Origin: UBA5972 sp964480735
GTDB lineage: Bacteria; Pseudomonadota; Alphaproteobacteria; Rhodobacterales; Rhodobacteraceae
Length of the DNA: 64,000 nucleotides
Direction: 5' to 3'
NCBI GenBank assembly: GCA_964480735.1
Contig: CAYZQS010000002.1
Coordinates: 19,954-83,953, forward strand
The notes below the pieces were generated by a model. That model saw only the letters and a list, made by a program, of their open reading frames with translations, was not told the origin of the DNA and made no database searches. The position numbers and the translations under genes were made by a program. Below are positions 8,558 to 17,423 of the stretch, one piece after another (position 1 is the stretch's first letter; every line of letters begins with the position of its first letter).

Positions 8558-8573
8558 CGCTCAGAGATGAGCG
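8558..8573 (-). terminator. Small hairpin between binding-protein and ATPase genes
   Basis: CGCTCA and TGAGCG pair around a 4-base loop in the 85-base spacer after the binding-protein stop. There is no strong T-run, so it is more likely to stabilise the upstream mRNA or attenuate partially than to terminate. Such hairpins often explain higher expression of the binding protein than of the rest of the transporter. Confidence 0.35.
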
Positions 8574-8594
8574 CCACCATCTTTTTTGTTTTGG

Positions 8595-9704
8595 TCAGTT
8601 CCCGGCTTTGAAATCAGTCCAGGTTCTTGTTTGCAGACGTTCAACCTTTGGCGGAAGAACGGCTGTTGTGTACATTTTCGCAACCTGCGCTGACGTCGGG
8701 AAGGCCGCCGGGCTTGACGTTACTTCCTCATCAATCAGTGGCTTCGCGGCAAGATTTGCTGTTGCGTACCATGTAAAGTTGCTGTCATCAGCACCCACCT
8801 GTGCACGCATCATGTAATTCAAAAACAGATGGGCGTCGTCTTTGTTTTCCGCATCTGCCGGAATAAGCCATCCGTCGATCCACAATTGAGCATTGCCTTG
8901 CCCTTCGGGCAGAGTGAAATCAAGAATAACGCCGGTTTCGGCTTCGGCAGCGCCAGACATCGCCAACAGACCATCCGGGCCCCAGGTTACCGAAACGCAG
9001 AACTCGCGCTGCGGCATCCGCTGATAGGCGTAGTTATCAAAAGTTTTGATATAGGGGCGAATTTTGGCCAGCATTTCGCCGACAGCGGCATAGTCATCAG
9101 GGTTGGTGGAGTTGGGATCAAGTCCCATATGCGCAAGCGCCATCGGAATGATGTCGCCCGGCGAATCCAGGAAGGATACACCACAACTTGCGATCTTGGC
9201 CATATTGACCGGATCAAAAACCAGATCCATAGAGCCTATGGGCGCGTCGGGGTAGGTTTCAAGGACCAGTTCCTTGTTGTAGGTCACACCGTGGGTGCCC
9301 CACATAAACGGAACAAAATGCGCGTTGCCGGGGTCCCAGTCAGCAGCCAGCTGTGCCATAATGGCCGGGTCCATATTGGCGACATTGCTTAGTTTGGACA
9401 TATCAAGCGGGGCCACGATGCCTGCCTTGATCAGACGGGCGGTCATGCCGCCGGAGTGGCTGACCACATCATAGCCGCTGCTGCCGGCAAGCAGTTTGGC
9501 GTCAATGGATTCCGCTGAGTCATATGTATCGTAAATAACCTTGATGCCATACTCGGCTTCAAAATTGGCGATTGTCTCTTCGCCGATATATTCCGCCCAG
9601 TTGGTGACCTTAAGCACCCGATCCTGCGCGAATGCTGAACCGGCCAGCAATGTTCCGGCGGCAACCGCGACGGTCAGCCCCCCCAATTTGGTTGTGATTT
9701 TCAT
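8595..9704 (-). CDS. Periplasmic polyamine/amine-binding protein (PotD/PotF-like)
   Basis: A 369-residue solute-binding protein with a Sec signal peptide of about 26 residues ending in AGSAFA, then LKVTNWAEYIGEETIANFE, a hallmark of the spermidine/putrescine-binding PotD/PotF family. It captures the amine in the periplasm for the PotA/B/C-like system encoded downstream. GAGGAAG lies 8 bases before the ATG. It is the first gene of the minus-strand operon, divergent from the gene at 10339. Given the amine dehydrogenase at the operon end and the BetI-like regulator, the ligand could be a methylated amine rather than a true polyamine. Confidence 0.88.
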   Translation of the reverse strand: MKITTKLGGLTVAVAAGTLLAGSAFAQDRVLKVTNWAEYIGEETIANFEAEYGIKVIYDTYDSAESIDAKLLAGSSGYDVVSHSGGMTARLIKAGIVAPLDMSKLSNVANMDPAIMAQLAADWDPGNAHFVPFMWGTHGVTYNKELVLETYPDAPIGSMDLVFDPVNMAKIASCGVSFLDSPGDIIPMALAHMGLDPNSTNPDDYAAVGEMLAKIRPYIKTFDNYAYQRMPQREFCVSVTWGPDGLLAMSGAAEAETGVILDFTLPEGQGNAQLWIDGWLIPADAENKDDAHLFLNYMMRAQVGADDSNFTWYATANLAAKPLIDEEVTSSPAAFPTSAQVAKMYTTAVLPPKVERLQTRTWTDFKAGN

Positions 9705-9850
9705 AGTCTAACTTCCTCTCCCTGGTTTGATGTTGAATATGATAGTTCCGGTATGATCGTCGCCCTGATCGGCAGCGACGTCAAGTGATCTGATGATGAA
9801 TTTGTTTGCACCAACAGGGCCTGGCATCCCAAATCGCATGGTTGACTATC

Positions 9851-9864
9851 TGAACGTTCAGTCA
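9851..9864. promoter_or_regulatory. Candidate operator for the BetI-like repressor (site 1)
   Basis: TGAACGTTCAGTCA, within the perfect palindrome CTGAACGTTCAG at 9850-9861, lies 147 bases upstream of the binding-protein start. It matches site 2 at 11 of 14 positions (TGANNGTNCAGTCA). TetR proteins of the BetI type bind inverted repeats of this kind. The assignment to the regulator at 4884 is inference from position and similarity between the two sites. Confidence 0.5.
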
Positions 9865-10008
9865 GAAGGGTAGTCCGGGCAAATCATTTAAGTCAAGGTG
9901 ATCTTGCCGCCGCAACAAAAACGGGCCGGCGTCGTATCGACGGTTTGTGGTGCTTTTGCTCAGGCTCTGTTGGCGCGTGATCAACAGAATAAACAGGGAG
10001 AACCGATT

Positions 10009-10335
10009 ATGAATAATGCTGCAATTATTCGGCTTGACCCAAACGGCCCCGAACCCCGTGGTTTGGAAAAGTTGGACCTTGATCCGGTTGATTTTCAATC
10101 AGAACTGCCGTCGAGGCCCCGGTATTCACCCGCTGGCAGGTGGGTGATTAGGCGTGTGAATCAACTGCGGATTCTTCCAGCGCGCGCTTGGTTTGAATCA
10201 GGTTCAGCGGGAAATTACACGCGTGTAGCAAGTCTACTGATTGACTGTCCAGTCAGATCACGCTTAAAACTGCGATACCGAAAAATTCGGTCAGGCGGCG
10301 CGGATTGCCGCCGGACGCTCAACAGAATGCGGTGA
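10009..10335 (+). pseudogene. Possible truncated cupin gene remnant
   Basis: ATG 10009 has AGGGAG 8 bases upstream and begins a 108-codon frame. The first 34 residues (MNNAAIIRLDPNGPEPRGLE and the acidic stretch after) read like the N-terminus of a cupin protein seen in marine alphaproteobacteria, from memory. After about residue 35 the sequence turns Arg-rich and looks non-coding, as though the cupin body was deleted. The remnant overlaps operator site 2. It may simply be a chance frame. Confidence 0.3.
10242..10255. promoter_or_regulatory. Candidate operator for the BetI-like repressor (site 2)
   Basis: TGACTGTCCAGTCA is an inverted repeat (TGACT, 4-base spacer, AGTCA) 84 bases before the start of the second amine dehydrogenase. 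Together with site 1 it brackets the divergent promoter region, as expected for one repressor controlling both operons. Confidence 0.5.
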
Positions 10336-10338
10336 AAT

Positions 10339-12426
10339 ATGACCATAGAACCCAACCACAAAATCTTGTTTGAGCCGGTAAAAATTGGCCCCAAGACAAC
10401 CAAAAACAGGTTTTACCAGGTTCCGCACTGCAACGGCATGGGGCATCGCTGGCCACGAACAATGGCCGAAATGCGCGGTGTCAAGGCAGAGGGTGGCTGG
10501 GGCGTGGTCTGCACCGAAGAATGCTCGATCCACCCAACCAGCGACCTTACGCCCGCAACGCTGATGCGGCTTTGGGATGACAGCGATTTGCCGGTTCACG
10601 AATTGATGGTCACAAAGGTGCAAGAACACGGCGCGCTTGCCGGAATACAGCTGGTGCACAACGGGCAATCCGTCAGCAACTACCTGACCCGCATGCCGCC
10701 GCTTGCGCCTTCTCCGGCACCCACAGAGACAGCCAATTCCACGCAGGCAAGAGGCATGGACAAAGAGGATATTCGTGCCCTCAGGCGATGGTTTCGCGAG
10801 GCAGCGCTGCGGTCTGAACGGGCCGGCTACGATATCGTCTATGTATACGCGGCGCATGGAATAATGAACTTGCTTTATCAATTTCTTTTGCAGCGCTTCA
10901 ACCAACGCACAGACGAGTATGGCGGAAATCTGGAAAACCGGGTGCGCCTTGTGCGCGAGGTGCTGGAGGACACAAAAGATGCGGTCGGGCAAAACTGCGC
11001 TGTCGCCTTCAGATTTGCGGTTGACGAATTGCTTGGCCAGAATGGAATGCACGCCGCGGAAGCCGAGGATATCGTGGGCACGCTGGCCGAAATTCCTGAC
11101 CTTTGGGATGTCAACGTTGCCGACTGGGGCAATGATTCGCTGTCATCACGTTTTGGCAACGAGGGTGCGCAGGAGGAATACGTGAAATTTGTTAAGACCG
11201 TCACGACCAAACCGGTTGTGGGTGTCGGGCGGTTTACCTCTCCGGACACGATGGTTTCGCAAATCAAACGCGGGGTGCTTGACCTGATCGGTGCGGCCCG
11301 TCCTTCGATTGCCGATCCGTTTCTTCCAAGGAAGATAAAAGAGGGGCGGTCGCATGAAATCCGCGAATGTATCGGCTGCAATTTATGCACAACCGGCGAT
11401 TATGTCGCCTATCCCATGCGTTGTACGCAAAATCCCACGATGGGCGAAGAGTGGCGCAAAGGCTGGCATCCCGAGAAAATTTCGCCCGCTGCCTCTGACG
11501 CCTCTGTGTTGGTTGTGGGCGGCGGGCCATCCGGGCTTGAGGCCGCACTGGCGCTTTCCAACCGGTCATATGAGGTGACGCTGGCCGAAGCACGCACCAA
11601 GCTTGGCGGGCGCGTGATTGAAGAAACTGCGCTAAAGCCGCTGCGCCAATGGAACCGCGTGTCGGATTTTCGAACGCACATGCTTTCGTCACGCAGCAAC
11701 GTTCGCTCCTTTACCCAAAGCAACATGGACGCTGATGATATATTGGCGCTTGGCTGTCACCATGTGGCGGTTGCAACCGGATCAAAATGGCGTCTTGATT
11801 TTGTCGGGCTGCACCACAGGCACACGCTTGCCGAAGTCGTGCCCTCAATGGTGATGGCACCAGAGCGCGTGATGAAAAGGCATGTGCCCTTGGGCCGGGT
11901 CATGGTGTTTGACGATGATCACTATTATCTGGGTGGTGCGCTGGCTGAACATTTGGCGCAGGCCGGTGCCGAGGTAATTTTGGTTACACCCGCGCCCGAA
12001 GTTTCTGGGTGGACCCATTTTTCGCTGGAATACGAGCATATTCAGATGCGTTTGCATGAATTGGGTGTGAACATCATTTGCAACAGCGCAATTTCCAGGG
12101 TTGGCGACGGTTACGTCGAACTGAATTCTATATATTCCGGCAAAAAACAGCGGGTAGAGGCTGAGGCGGTCATACCGGTCACCTCGAGGATTGCGCAGGA
12201 TGATGTGTACCATGCGCTTTATGCACGGCGTGAAGAATGGCCGGATCATGGCCTTAAATCAGTCACCCGGATTGGCGATTGCTATGCGCCGGGGACGATT
12301 GCGATGGCGGTTTATGCGGGTCATGAATTCGCCCGCAATCTGGAAATGCCGGGCAATACCGAAATTCCGTTTCGGCGCGAGAATGACTTTGAGGCGGATC
12401 GCACATGGTCAGGTTTTGACGCATGA
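10339..12426 (+). CDS. Trimethylamine dehydrogenase/DgcA-family flavoprotein (paralogue 2)
   Basis: A 695-residue paralogue of the protein at 2815. NRFYQVPHC puts Cys31 at the covalent-FMN position, and Cys344, 347, 350 and 362 (CIGCNLC then RCTQN) form the 4Fe-4S site. A GGGPSG Rossmann motif begins the C-terminal dinucleotide-binding half. The aromatic residue at position 60 of paralogue 1 is Glu61 here, so the active-site bowl differs again. Dimethylglycine or another N-methylated amino acid is a reasonable substrate guess, as for DgcA. It is the first gene of the plus-strand operon and overlaps the next ATG by four bases. Electrons probably go to an ETF encoded elsewhere. Confidence 0.82.
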   Translation: MTIEPNHKILFEPVKIGPKTTKNRFYQVPHCNGMGHRWPRTMAEMRGVKAEGGWGVVCTEECSIHPTSDLTPATLMRLWDDSDLPVHELMVTKVQEHGALAGIQLVHNGQSVSNYLTRMPPLAPSPAPTETANSTQARGMDKEDIRALRRWFREAALRSERAGYDIVYVYAAHGIMNLLYQFLLQRFNQRTDEYGGNLENRVRLVREVLEDTKDAVGQNCAVAFRFAVDELLGQNGMHAAEAEDIVGTLAEIPDLWDVNVADWGNDSLSSRFGNEGAQEEYVKFVKTVTTKPVVGVGRFTSPDTMVSQIKRGVLDLIGAARPSIADPFLPRKIKEGRSHEIRECIGCNLCTTGDYVAYPMRCTQNPTMGEEWRKGWHPEKISPAASDASVLVVGGGPSGLEAALALSNRSYEVTLAEARTKLGGRVIEETALKPLRQWNRVSDFRTHMLSSRSNVRSFTQSNMDADDILALGCHHVAVATGSKWRLDFVGLHHRHTLAEVVPSMVMAPERVMKRHVPLGRVMVFDDDHYYLGGALAEHLAQAGAEVILVTPAPEVSGWTHFSLEYEHIQMRLHELGVNIICNSAISRVGDGYVELNSIYSGKKQRVEAEAVIPVTSRIAQDDVYHALYARREEWPDHGLKSVTRIGDCYAPGTIAMAVYAGHEFARNLEMPGNTEIPFRRENDFEADRTWSGFDA

Positions 12427-13738
12427 ACAAAACCCTGAAAAGTGACGCCTGGTATCAAACGAGTTGCCATATAAAGACGTCGCTTTGGGGCAAGACTGCT
12501 GATGATCTGCCGGAACTTGACCGCCTGCGCGGTGATTTGCGCGTTGATGTTCTGGTGATCGGTGCGGGGTTTTGCGGGCTTTCAACCGCCCTTCATCTGG
12601 CGGAGCAGGGCATTCAGGTTGCCATCGTCGAAGCGCACGAGCCGGGGTGGGGTGCGTCGGGTCGAAACGGCGGGCAGGTCATCCCCGGCTTGAAGATTTT
12701 TCCGGATGAAATGGTCAGGCGCTATGGCCGCGAGCGTGGCGAGGGAATTGCCAAAACGGCAGGAGCCGCGCCACAGCTTGTATTTGACCTGATCAAGAAA
12801 TACCGGATTGACTGTGATCTTTTGCAAACCGGTTGGATACAATTGGCAAAAGGCCCGTTTGGTCTGCGCACAATCGAGGACCATGTTAAGCAATGGGGCC
12901 AGCGCGCCGCGCTGGTGCGCAAACTGACCCGCGAACATGTAGCGGCGAAAACCGGCACGGCGGCCTATGCCGGAGGGTTGATTGACGATCGCGGTGGCAA
13001 TCTTCACCCGCTAAAATACGCAAGGGGGCTGGCGCGGGCGTGCTTGGACCTTGGTGTTTCCATTTACCGGGACTCGCCCGCCTTATCGGTAACGGAAAGT
13101 GCGGACCGCTGGCTGGTCACCACTGTTGGGGGATCAGTCAGCAGCGAAACCGTGATTGTCTGCACCAATGGTTATACCGGATCCATGTTGCCGGGGCTTT
13201 CAGAAACCATCGTGCCGGTGTTAACGGGGGTTGTCGCCACGGAACCGCTGGGTGACAATCTGAAAAGGAAAATCCTGCCGCAGCGGCAGGGTGCTGCGGA
13301 TACACGCCGCCTGCTGTCCTGGTTTGGTATTGATCGCAAAGACCGCCTGCTTTTTGGCAGTCGCATAAATTCGCAAAAAGAACTGATCAACGATAAGAAT
13401 TTTAACTTCGGTCTGCGCCGCATGCGCGAGATATTTCCTGAAGTTGACAACACCAGGCTGAACCACATGTGGACCGGACGCGTTGCCCTGACCCTTGATC
13501 ACGTGCCACATATTCACAAACTGGCGCGGGGGCTATACAGCGGACTGGGATTTAACGGACGGGGTGTGGCGATGGCGACGATGTTTGGAAAAGTTCTGGC
13601 CGGCCATTGTGCGAAGAACAACCATGCAGACTTTCTGCCTCTCACCCCAATGCCAAAAATCCCGTTCAGTCGATTTCGGGGTCAGGGCATCGCGGTGGCG
13701 CTGACTTGGAAACGGTTGATGGACACTGTACGACCATA
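12423..13738 (+). CDS. FAD-dependent amine oxidoreductase, gamma-glutamylputrescine oxidase-like, 3' end in gap
   Basis: 438 residues are visible before the scaffold gap, close to the full length of PuuB-type oxidases (about 426). VLVIGAGFCGLSTALHLAE is the FAD Rossmann motif near residue 42 and GWGASGRNGGQVIPG follows at the flavin-binding DAO loop. The near-C-terminal GLGFNGRGVAMATMFGKVLA is also typical. The family oxidises gamma-glutamyl-polyamines, N-methyl amino acids or similar secondary amines. The start overlaps the preceding stop (ATGA). The stop codon lies in the gap; the apparent read-through into a Rieske protein is a consequence of the N run. Confidence 0.8.
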
Positions 13739-13838
13739 NNNNNNNNNNNNNNNNNNNNNNNNNNNNNNNNNNNNNNNNNNNNNNNNNNNNNNNNNNNNNN
13801 NNNNNNNNNNNNNNNNNNNNNNNNNNNNNNNNNNNNNN
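13739..13838. other. Assembly gap (100 N)
   Basis: Placeholder gap that hides the end of the FAD oxidoreductase and the start of a Rieske oxygenase. True length unknown. Confidence 0.99.
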
Positions 13839-14840
13839 ATCTTGCGGGATTCAGACAGGAAAGTGCGGGCGTTTCACAATATATGTCGACACCGCGGCTC
13901 CCGGCTGGTGGTCAAAGACAACGGCATTTGCAAAAACGCGCTGGTCTGCCCGTTTCACGGATGGGTTTATAATCTTGACGGCACGTTAAGGGGCGCGGCC
14001 CGGCCTGACTCTTTTCCGGAACTGGATAAGCACAAATTTGGACTGCGAACGATTGACTTTGAAATCTGGAATGGATTTGTATTTGTTCGCTTCAAAAAAG
14101 GCCCGCAACCCGCTGTCAAAGAATTGCTTGAACCCTTCGCCAGGGAAGCCGCCGGTTACAACATGGCGGATCACGTGCCCGTCGGCGAACTTTGGCATGG
14201 TCAATCGCCGGTAAACTGGAAATCGGTCCGGGATGTTGACAACGAAGGGTATCACGTGGCGATGGCCCATCCGGCGCTGCAAGACCTTTACGGGGCAACT
14301 TATGCGGACGAGCCTTACGTGAACGGTGTTTCCCGTTCAGACGGCAAATTCACCCAGTCAAGCGGCCGGCGCTGGGCGGTGCGAAACTACAAAAAAATGT
14401 CAAAACCACAGGAACATCTGCCGGAAAGCCTGCACCGGTCTTGGCTATATTACGGCCTTTTCCCAAACGCCGTGATCGCCGCGACACCAGAAACTATCTT
14501 GTTTTATCAGGAATTTCCCTTGTCCACCGCGAAATCCCAGCTGCGCAGTGGAATATACCGCAATCCTGTCGAAGACCGGCAGCAACGCGCCTCCCGCTAT
14601 CTGGCAAACCGCATTGATCGCGAAACTGTAAAGGAAGACATTCAGCTTACGATCTGGTCAAATGAATCTATGGCTTCGGATTCTTTTGAGGGGTTTTATC
14701 TGTCAGATCTGGAATACGGCGTGCGCTCGCACCACGACCATTTGCGGGCGATTTTGCCAATTTACAATGTGAAGCAGGCGCCAATAGAAGATGACGTGAA
14801 AACCTTGAACACTTCGCTGGGAAACACAGGCGCCCAGTGA
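13839..14840 (+). CDS. Rieske oxygenase, GbcA/stachydrine-demethylase-like, 5' end missing
   Basis: 333 residues are visible. The Rieske ligands appear at once after the gap: CRHRG, then CPFHGWVYN 18 residues on. The catalytic non-haem iron site is DVDNEGYHVAMAH. Roughly 60-90 N-terminal residues are lost in the gap. The family includes glycine betaine demethylase GbcA, carnitine oxygenase CntA and stachydrine demethylase, which remove N-methyl groups as formaldehyde. That suits its position between amine oxidases. No cognate ferredoxin-reductase gene (GbcB-like) is visible, so it may be in the gap or elsewhere. Confidence 0.8.
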   Translation: MLRDSDRKVRAFHNICRHRGSRLVVKDNGICKNALVCPFHGWVYNLDGTLRGAARPDSFPELDKHKFGLRTIDFEIWNGFVFVRFKKGPQPAVKELLEPFAREAAGYNMADHVPVGELWHGQSPVNWKSVRDVDNEGYHVAMAHPALQDLYGATYADEPYVNGVSRSDGKFTQSSGRRWAVRNYKKMSKPQEHLPESLHRSWLYYGLFPNAVIAATPETILFYQEFPLSTAKSQLRSGIYRNPVEDRQQRASRYLANRIDRETVKEDIQLTIWSNESMASDSFEGFYLSDLEYGVRSHHDHLRAILPIYNVKQAPIEDDVKTLNTSLGNTGAQ

Positions 14841-14960
14841 CAACCGGCACTGGCAATCCGGATGAGTTTGACAGGCAGAAAACGCTGTTACTTTCCAAAG
14901 TTGGAGACCCCGGTTCAGGTGCCGTGCGATACGCGGCGGCAATGTATTTTTTCAATCAGA
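14837..14960 (+). CDS. Unrecognised protein, 5' part
   Basis: A GTG at 14837 overlaps the Rieske stop (GTGA) and opens a frame of 41 residues that runs into the next gap. The visible part is polar, with DRQKTLLLSKVGDPGSGAVR followed by AAMYFFNQ. I do not recognise it. The tight overlap argues that it is a real operon member rather than chance. Whether it continues for tens or hundreds of residues cannot be seen. Confidence 0.45.
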
Positions 14961-15060
14961 NNNNNNNNNNNNNNNNNNNNNNNNNNNNNNNNNNNNNNNN
15001 NNNNNNNNNNNNNNNNNNNNNNNNNNNNNNNNNNNNNNNNNNNNNNNNNNNNNNNNNNNN
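14961..15060. other. Assembly gap (100 N)
   Basis: Placeholder gap between the small unrecognised frame and the amine oxidase. It hides the FAD-binding N-terminus of the latter. Confidence 0.99.
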
Positions 15061-16200
15061 GCGCATGTCGGCGGGCGGTGCATTACCGATACAAAGACGT
15101 TTGAAACGCCCTTTGACCGGGGCGGATCATGGCTGCATTCCGCGCCCGTAAACCCGCTGGCGCGTCTGGCGAAAGAAAAAGGCACAGAGCTGCACAAGAC
15201 GCCCTGGAACTGGAAGTGGGTTCACAGGGTGGACCGGTCGCTTACAAAACCGGAGGTGGCCGACTACAGCAACTATCAACATGCCATGTGGCGTGCCATA
15301 AACGCAGCCGGAGCAGGGCAGGGTGACAGTTCAACAGAGGATGCTTTGCCGTCGTCGCGGTGGAAAGATACGGCCAGGTTTTGGGTGCCGCAGATGCTGG
15401 GCGGGGACGCAGATGTAACATCCGCAAAGGACGTTTACAGCTACAAGGATGCAGACGGCGACTGGTTGGTGTCCGGCGGTCTTGGTACTTTTGTGAAAGA
15501 CCTTCATGCGGATGTGCCGGTTCATCTGAACTGCCCGGTTTTGAAAATTGACTATTCCGGCCCCGGCGTTCGTGCGCTTACACCAAAAGGTGAGGCCAAG
15601 GCCAACTATCTGGTGTTGACGGTTTCAACCGGCGTTCTGGGCCTTGAAAAGATCAGATTTACCCCGGCGCTGCCCGACCGGAAATTGACCGCAATCAATC
15701 AGTTGCCAAACGGCCTGCTGAACAAAGTTGGCCTTGAATTTGATCCAGTCTGGACAGAAGCCGTGGTTGGCGAAATGGCCGATTACCATTCCGGTGGCGA
15801 AGAATTTTGCACGTTGTTGTTTGGGTTTTATGAAACAAACATGGCGGTTGGGTTTGTTGCCGGTCGGTTTGCGGACCTGCTGGAAACCGAGGGCAAGGGC
15901 GCCGCGACGGAATATTGTTTGCAAGGATTGCGGGGCATTTTCGGCAATGATGTGGTGAAATACGTTCGCCGAACAGACCAAACAAGTTGGCGCGGCAATG
16001 CAAATACCGTCGGGTCATACAGCTTTGCCCGCCCCGGCGGCTCTGGGGCACGGGAAATTCTTGCCGAACCACTGGGCAACACGTTATATTTTGCCGGTGA
16101 AGCAACGATGCCGGACGCCCAAGCAACGGTTCACGGGGCATATCGCAGCGGTATGGAGGTTGCACAGAAAATTGTTGCGGCGCATCGGTTGGCAAATTGA
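15061..16200 (+). CDS. Flavin monoamine oxidase family protein, 5' end missing
   Basis: 379 residues are visible. The frame is open directly from the gap: VGGRCITD and FDRGGSWLH are the family motifs that follow the FAD Rossmann fold, which is lost. The C-terminus has YFAGEATMPDAQATVHGAYR, the conserved flavin-binding end of monoamine/polyamine oxidases. It would oxidise a primary or secondary amine to an imine with release of peroxide. An ATG at 15229 is internal. It is followed by a cupin gene 22 bases on. Confidence 0.82.
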   Translation, partial: AHVGGRCITDTKTFETPFDRGGSWLHSAPVNPLARLAKEKGTELHKTPWNWKWVHRVDRSLTKPEVADYSNYQHAMWRAINAAGAGQGDSSTEDALPSSRWKDTARFWVPQMLGGDADVTSAKDVYSYKDADGDWLVSGGLGTFVKDLHADVPVHLNCPVLKIDYSGPGVRALTPKGEAKANYLVLTVSTGVLGLEKIRFTPALPDRKLTAINQLPNGLLNKVGLEFDPVWTEAVVGEMADYHSGGEEFCTLLFGFYETNMAVGFVAGRFADLLETEGKGAATEYCLQGLRGIFGNDVVKYVRRTDQTSWRGNANTVGSYSFARPGGSGAREILAEPLGNTLYFAGEATMPDAQATVHGAYRSGMEVAQKIVAAHRLAN

Positions 16201-16222
16201 ATGGGAAAACAGGAATGTCCGC

Positions 16223-16588
16223 ATGTCAGAATTGAAAGCAATAGAGTCAAAAGATCGGCGTGTCGTCAACATCCACACCGCAGAATTCACTCCGTTTTTT
16301 AGTGACGGGGTGGAAAACGGCGCGGTATTACAACTGAATGATGCCAAACCCCACGGCAGCGGGTTTCATATATATCGCATGGCGCCCGGCGAAACCACCG
16401 TGGCGCATGTTCATCACAGCGACGAAGAGTTTTTGATGCTGGAAGGTGAACTGTTTGACCATGATGGTGTCAGGTATGAAGCGGGTGATCTGGTGTGGCT
16501 TAAAAAGGGGACCAAACATTCCTCTTATTCCCCGGGTGGCTGTCTGATTGCGGTCTATTTGTCTGGCGAGGGACCGGTAGTCGATTAA
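16223..16588 (+). CDS. Small cupin-domain protein
   Basis: A 121-residue single-domain cupin. The metal-binding motifs are visible: AHVHHSDEEFLMLEGE (motif 1: H, H, E) and a second motif with GTKHSSYSPGG (H). Single-domain cupins act as small dioxygenases, isomerases or sensors; the substrate cannot be named. ATG 16223 is chosen over upstream in-frame codons because those lie inside the amine oxidase gene; AGGA lies 8 bases before it. It ends the first block of plus-strand catabolic genes. Confidence 0.75.
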   Translation: MSELKAIESKDRRVVNIHTAEFTPFFSDGVENGAVLQLNDAKPHGSGFHIYRMAPGETTVAHVHHSDEEFLMLEGELFDHDGVRYEAGDLVWLKKGTKHSSYSPGGCLIAVYLSGEGPVVD

Positions 16589-16871
16589 ACGCAAGGTGTT
16601 GACGCGGAATTTTCTCCTAAGACGATGGTTGCCGCGTTCTGAATTTGATATTCAATCTTATCCACATCTGATTTCACAGCAATTTTAAGGTCGGGCAGTT
16701 GCTTGCCTGTGTCCGGCCAGTTGAACTCGCATCCGGTGCGAATTACATATATTCTTCCACGTACACTACGAATACTGCAAGCCTACGCACGAATTTTAGG
16801 TATTCAGTAAAAAACAATTGCCTATTACGCAATCCTGTACTAGCGTTTTAACGTTCGATAGAGGTGTGCCA

Positions 16872-17423
16872 TTGCTTAAATCCGCATATCATTCCGCCCG
16901 CGTCAGCAATGGCAGCCCGCGCAAAATGTCAACGGGGCAGGCTGACAGGTTGCCAACCGACGACAAGCTGAACCGGGCGATAATTTCTGCACTGGAAAAC
17001 GATGGCAGGACGCCGTTCTCGGAAATCGCGAACCGCTTGGATGTGTCTGAGGGCACAATCCGAAACCGGGTGAATGCAATGAAAGAGGCGGGGCTTTTGC
17101 GGATCGTCGCCATCGTTGATCCGGTGGCCGCCGAATATAAAACCGACGCCATGTTGGGCGTCAAAGTTTCAGCGACCGCGTCACCCGGCGACGTGGCCAA
17201 ACGTCTGACCAGCCTGTCAAATGTCGTTTACATTCTGTGGGTTGGAGGGCGCTACGATCTTTTGGTTGAGGTTGTCACCAATGACAATGAAAGCTTTCTG
17301 GAATTTTTGGAAAACGAAATTCACGGCCAAAGCGATATCGCGTCCGTGGAAACGATGATGGGACTGCAAAGTTTCAAAAACCAGTTTTTATTGAAAAGCG
17401 ATTGGCAGGACCGGGATGTTTAG
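16872..17423 (+). CDS. Lrp/AsnC-family transcriptional regulator
   Basis: A protein of about 183 residues with an N-terminal winged helix (LNRAIISALENDGRTPFSE then RLDVSEGTIRNRVNAMKEAG) and a C-terminal RAM ligand-binding domain (VYILWVGGRYDLLVEVV). The start is uncertain. TTG 16872 has GAGG 7 bases upstream; GTG 16866 and ATG 16926 are in frame, and the ATG gives a more usual Lrp N-terminus but lacks a ribosome site. It overlaps the downstream Rieske gene by 8 bases, so it is probably autoregulated and controls that operon. Lrp proteins of this type usually sense an amino acid or related amine. Confidence 0.82.
   Translation: MLKSAYHSARVSNGSPRKMSTGQADRLPTDDKLNRAIISALENDGRTPFSEIANRLDVSEGTIRNRVNAMKEAGLLRIVAIVDPVAAEYKTDAMLGVKVSATASPGDVAKRLTSLSNVVYILWVGGRYDLLVEVVTNDNESFLEFLENEIHGQSDIASVETMMGLQSFKNQFLLKSDWQDRDV

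Larger units (their letters stand above)
9705..10338. other. Divergent promoter region
   Basis: The 634 bases between the binding-protein gene (minus) and the second amine dehydrogenase (plus) should hold both operon promoters. Two related inverted-repeat sites lie at 9851-9864 and 10242-10255. Between them, from 10009, is a short frame with a good ribosome site that may be a gene remnant. Nothing else coding is convincing. Confidence 0.6.

Noticed and set aside
16585..16770. Open minus-strand frame of about 60 codons ending at 16585
   Set aside because: The composition looks coding (for example DLKIAVKSDVDKIEYQIQNA), but there is no start codon or ribosome site and the region serves as the Lrp gene upstream sequence. 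It may be a fragment of a lost gene.
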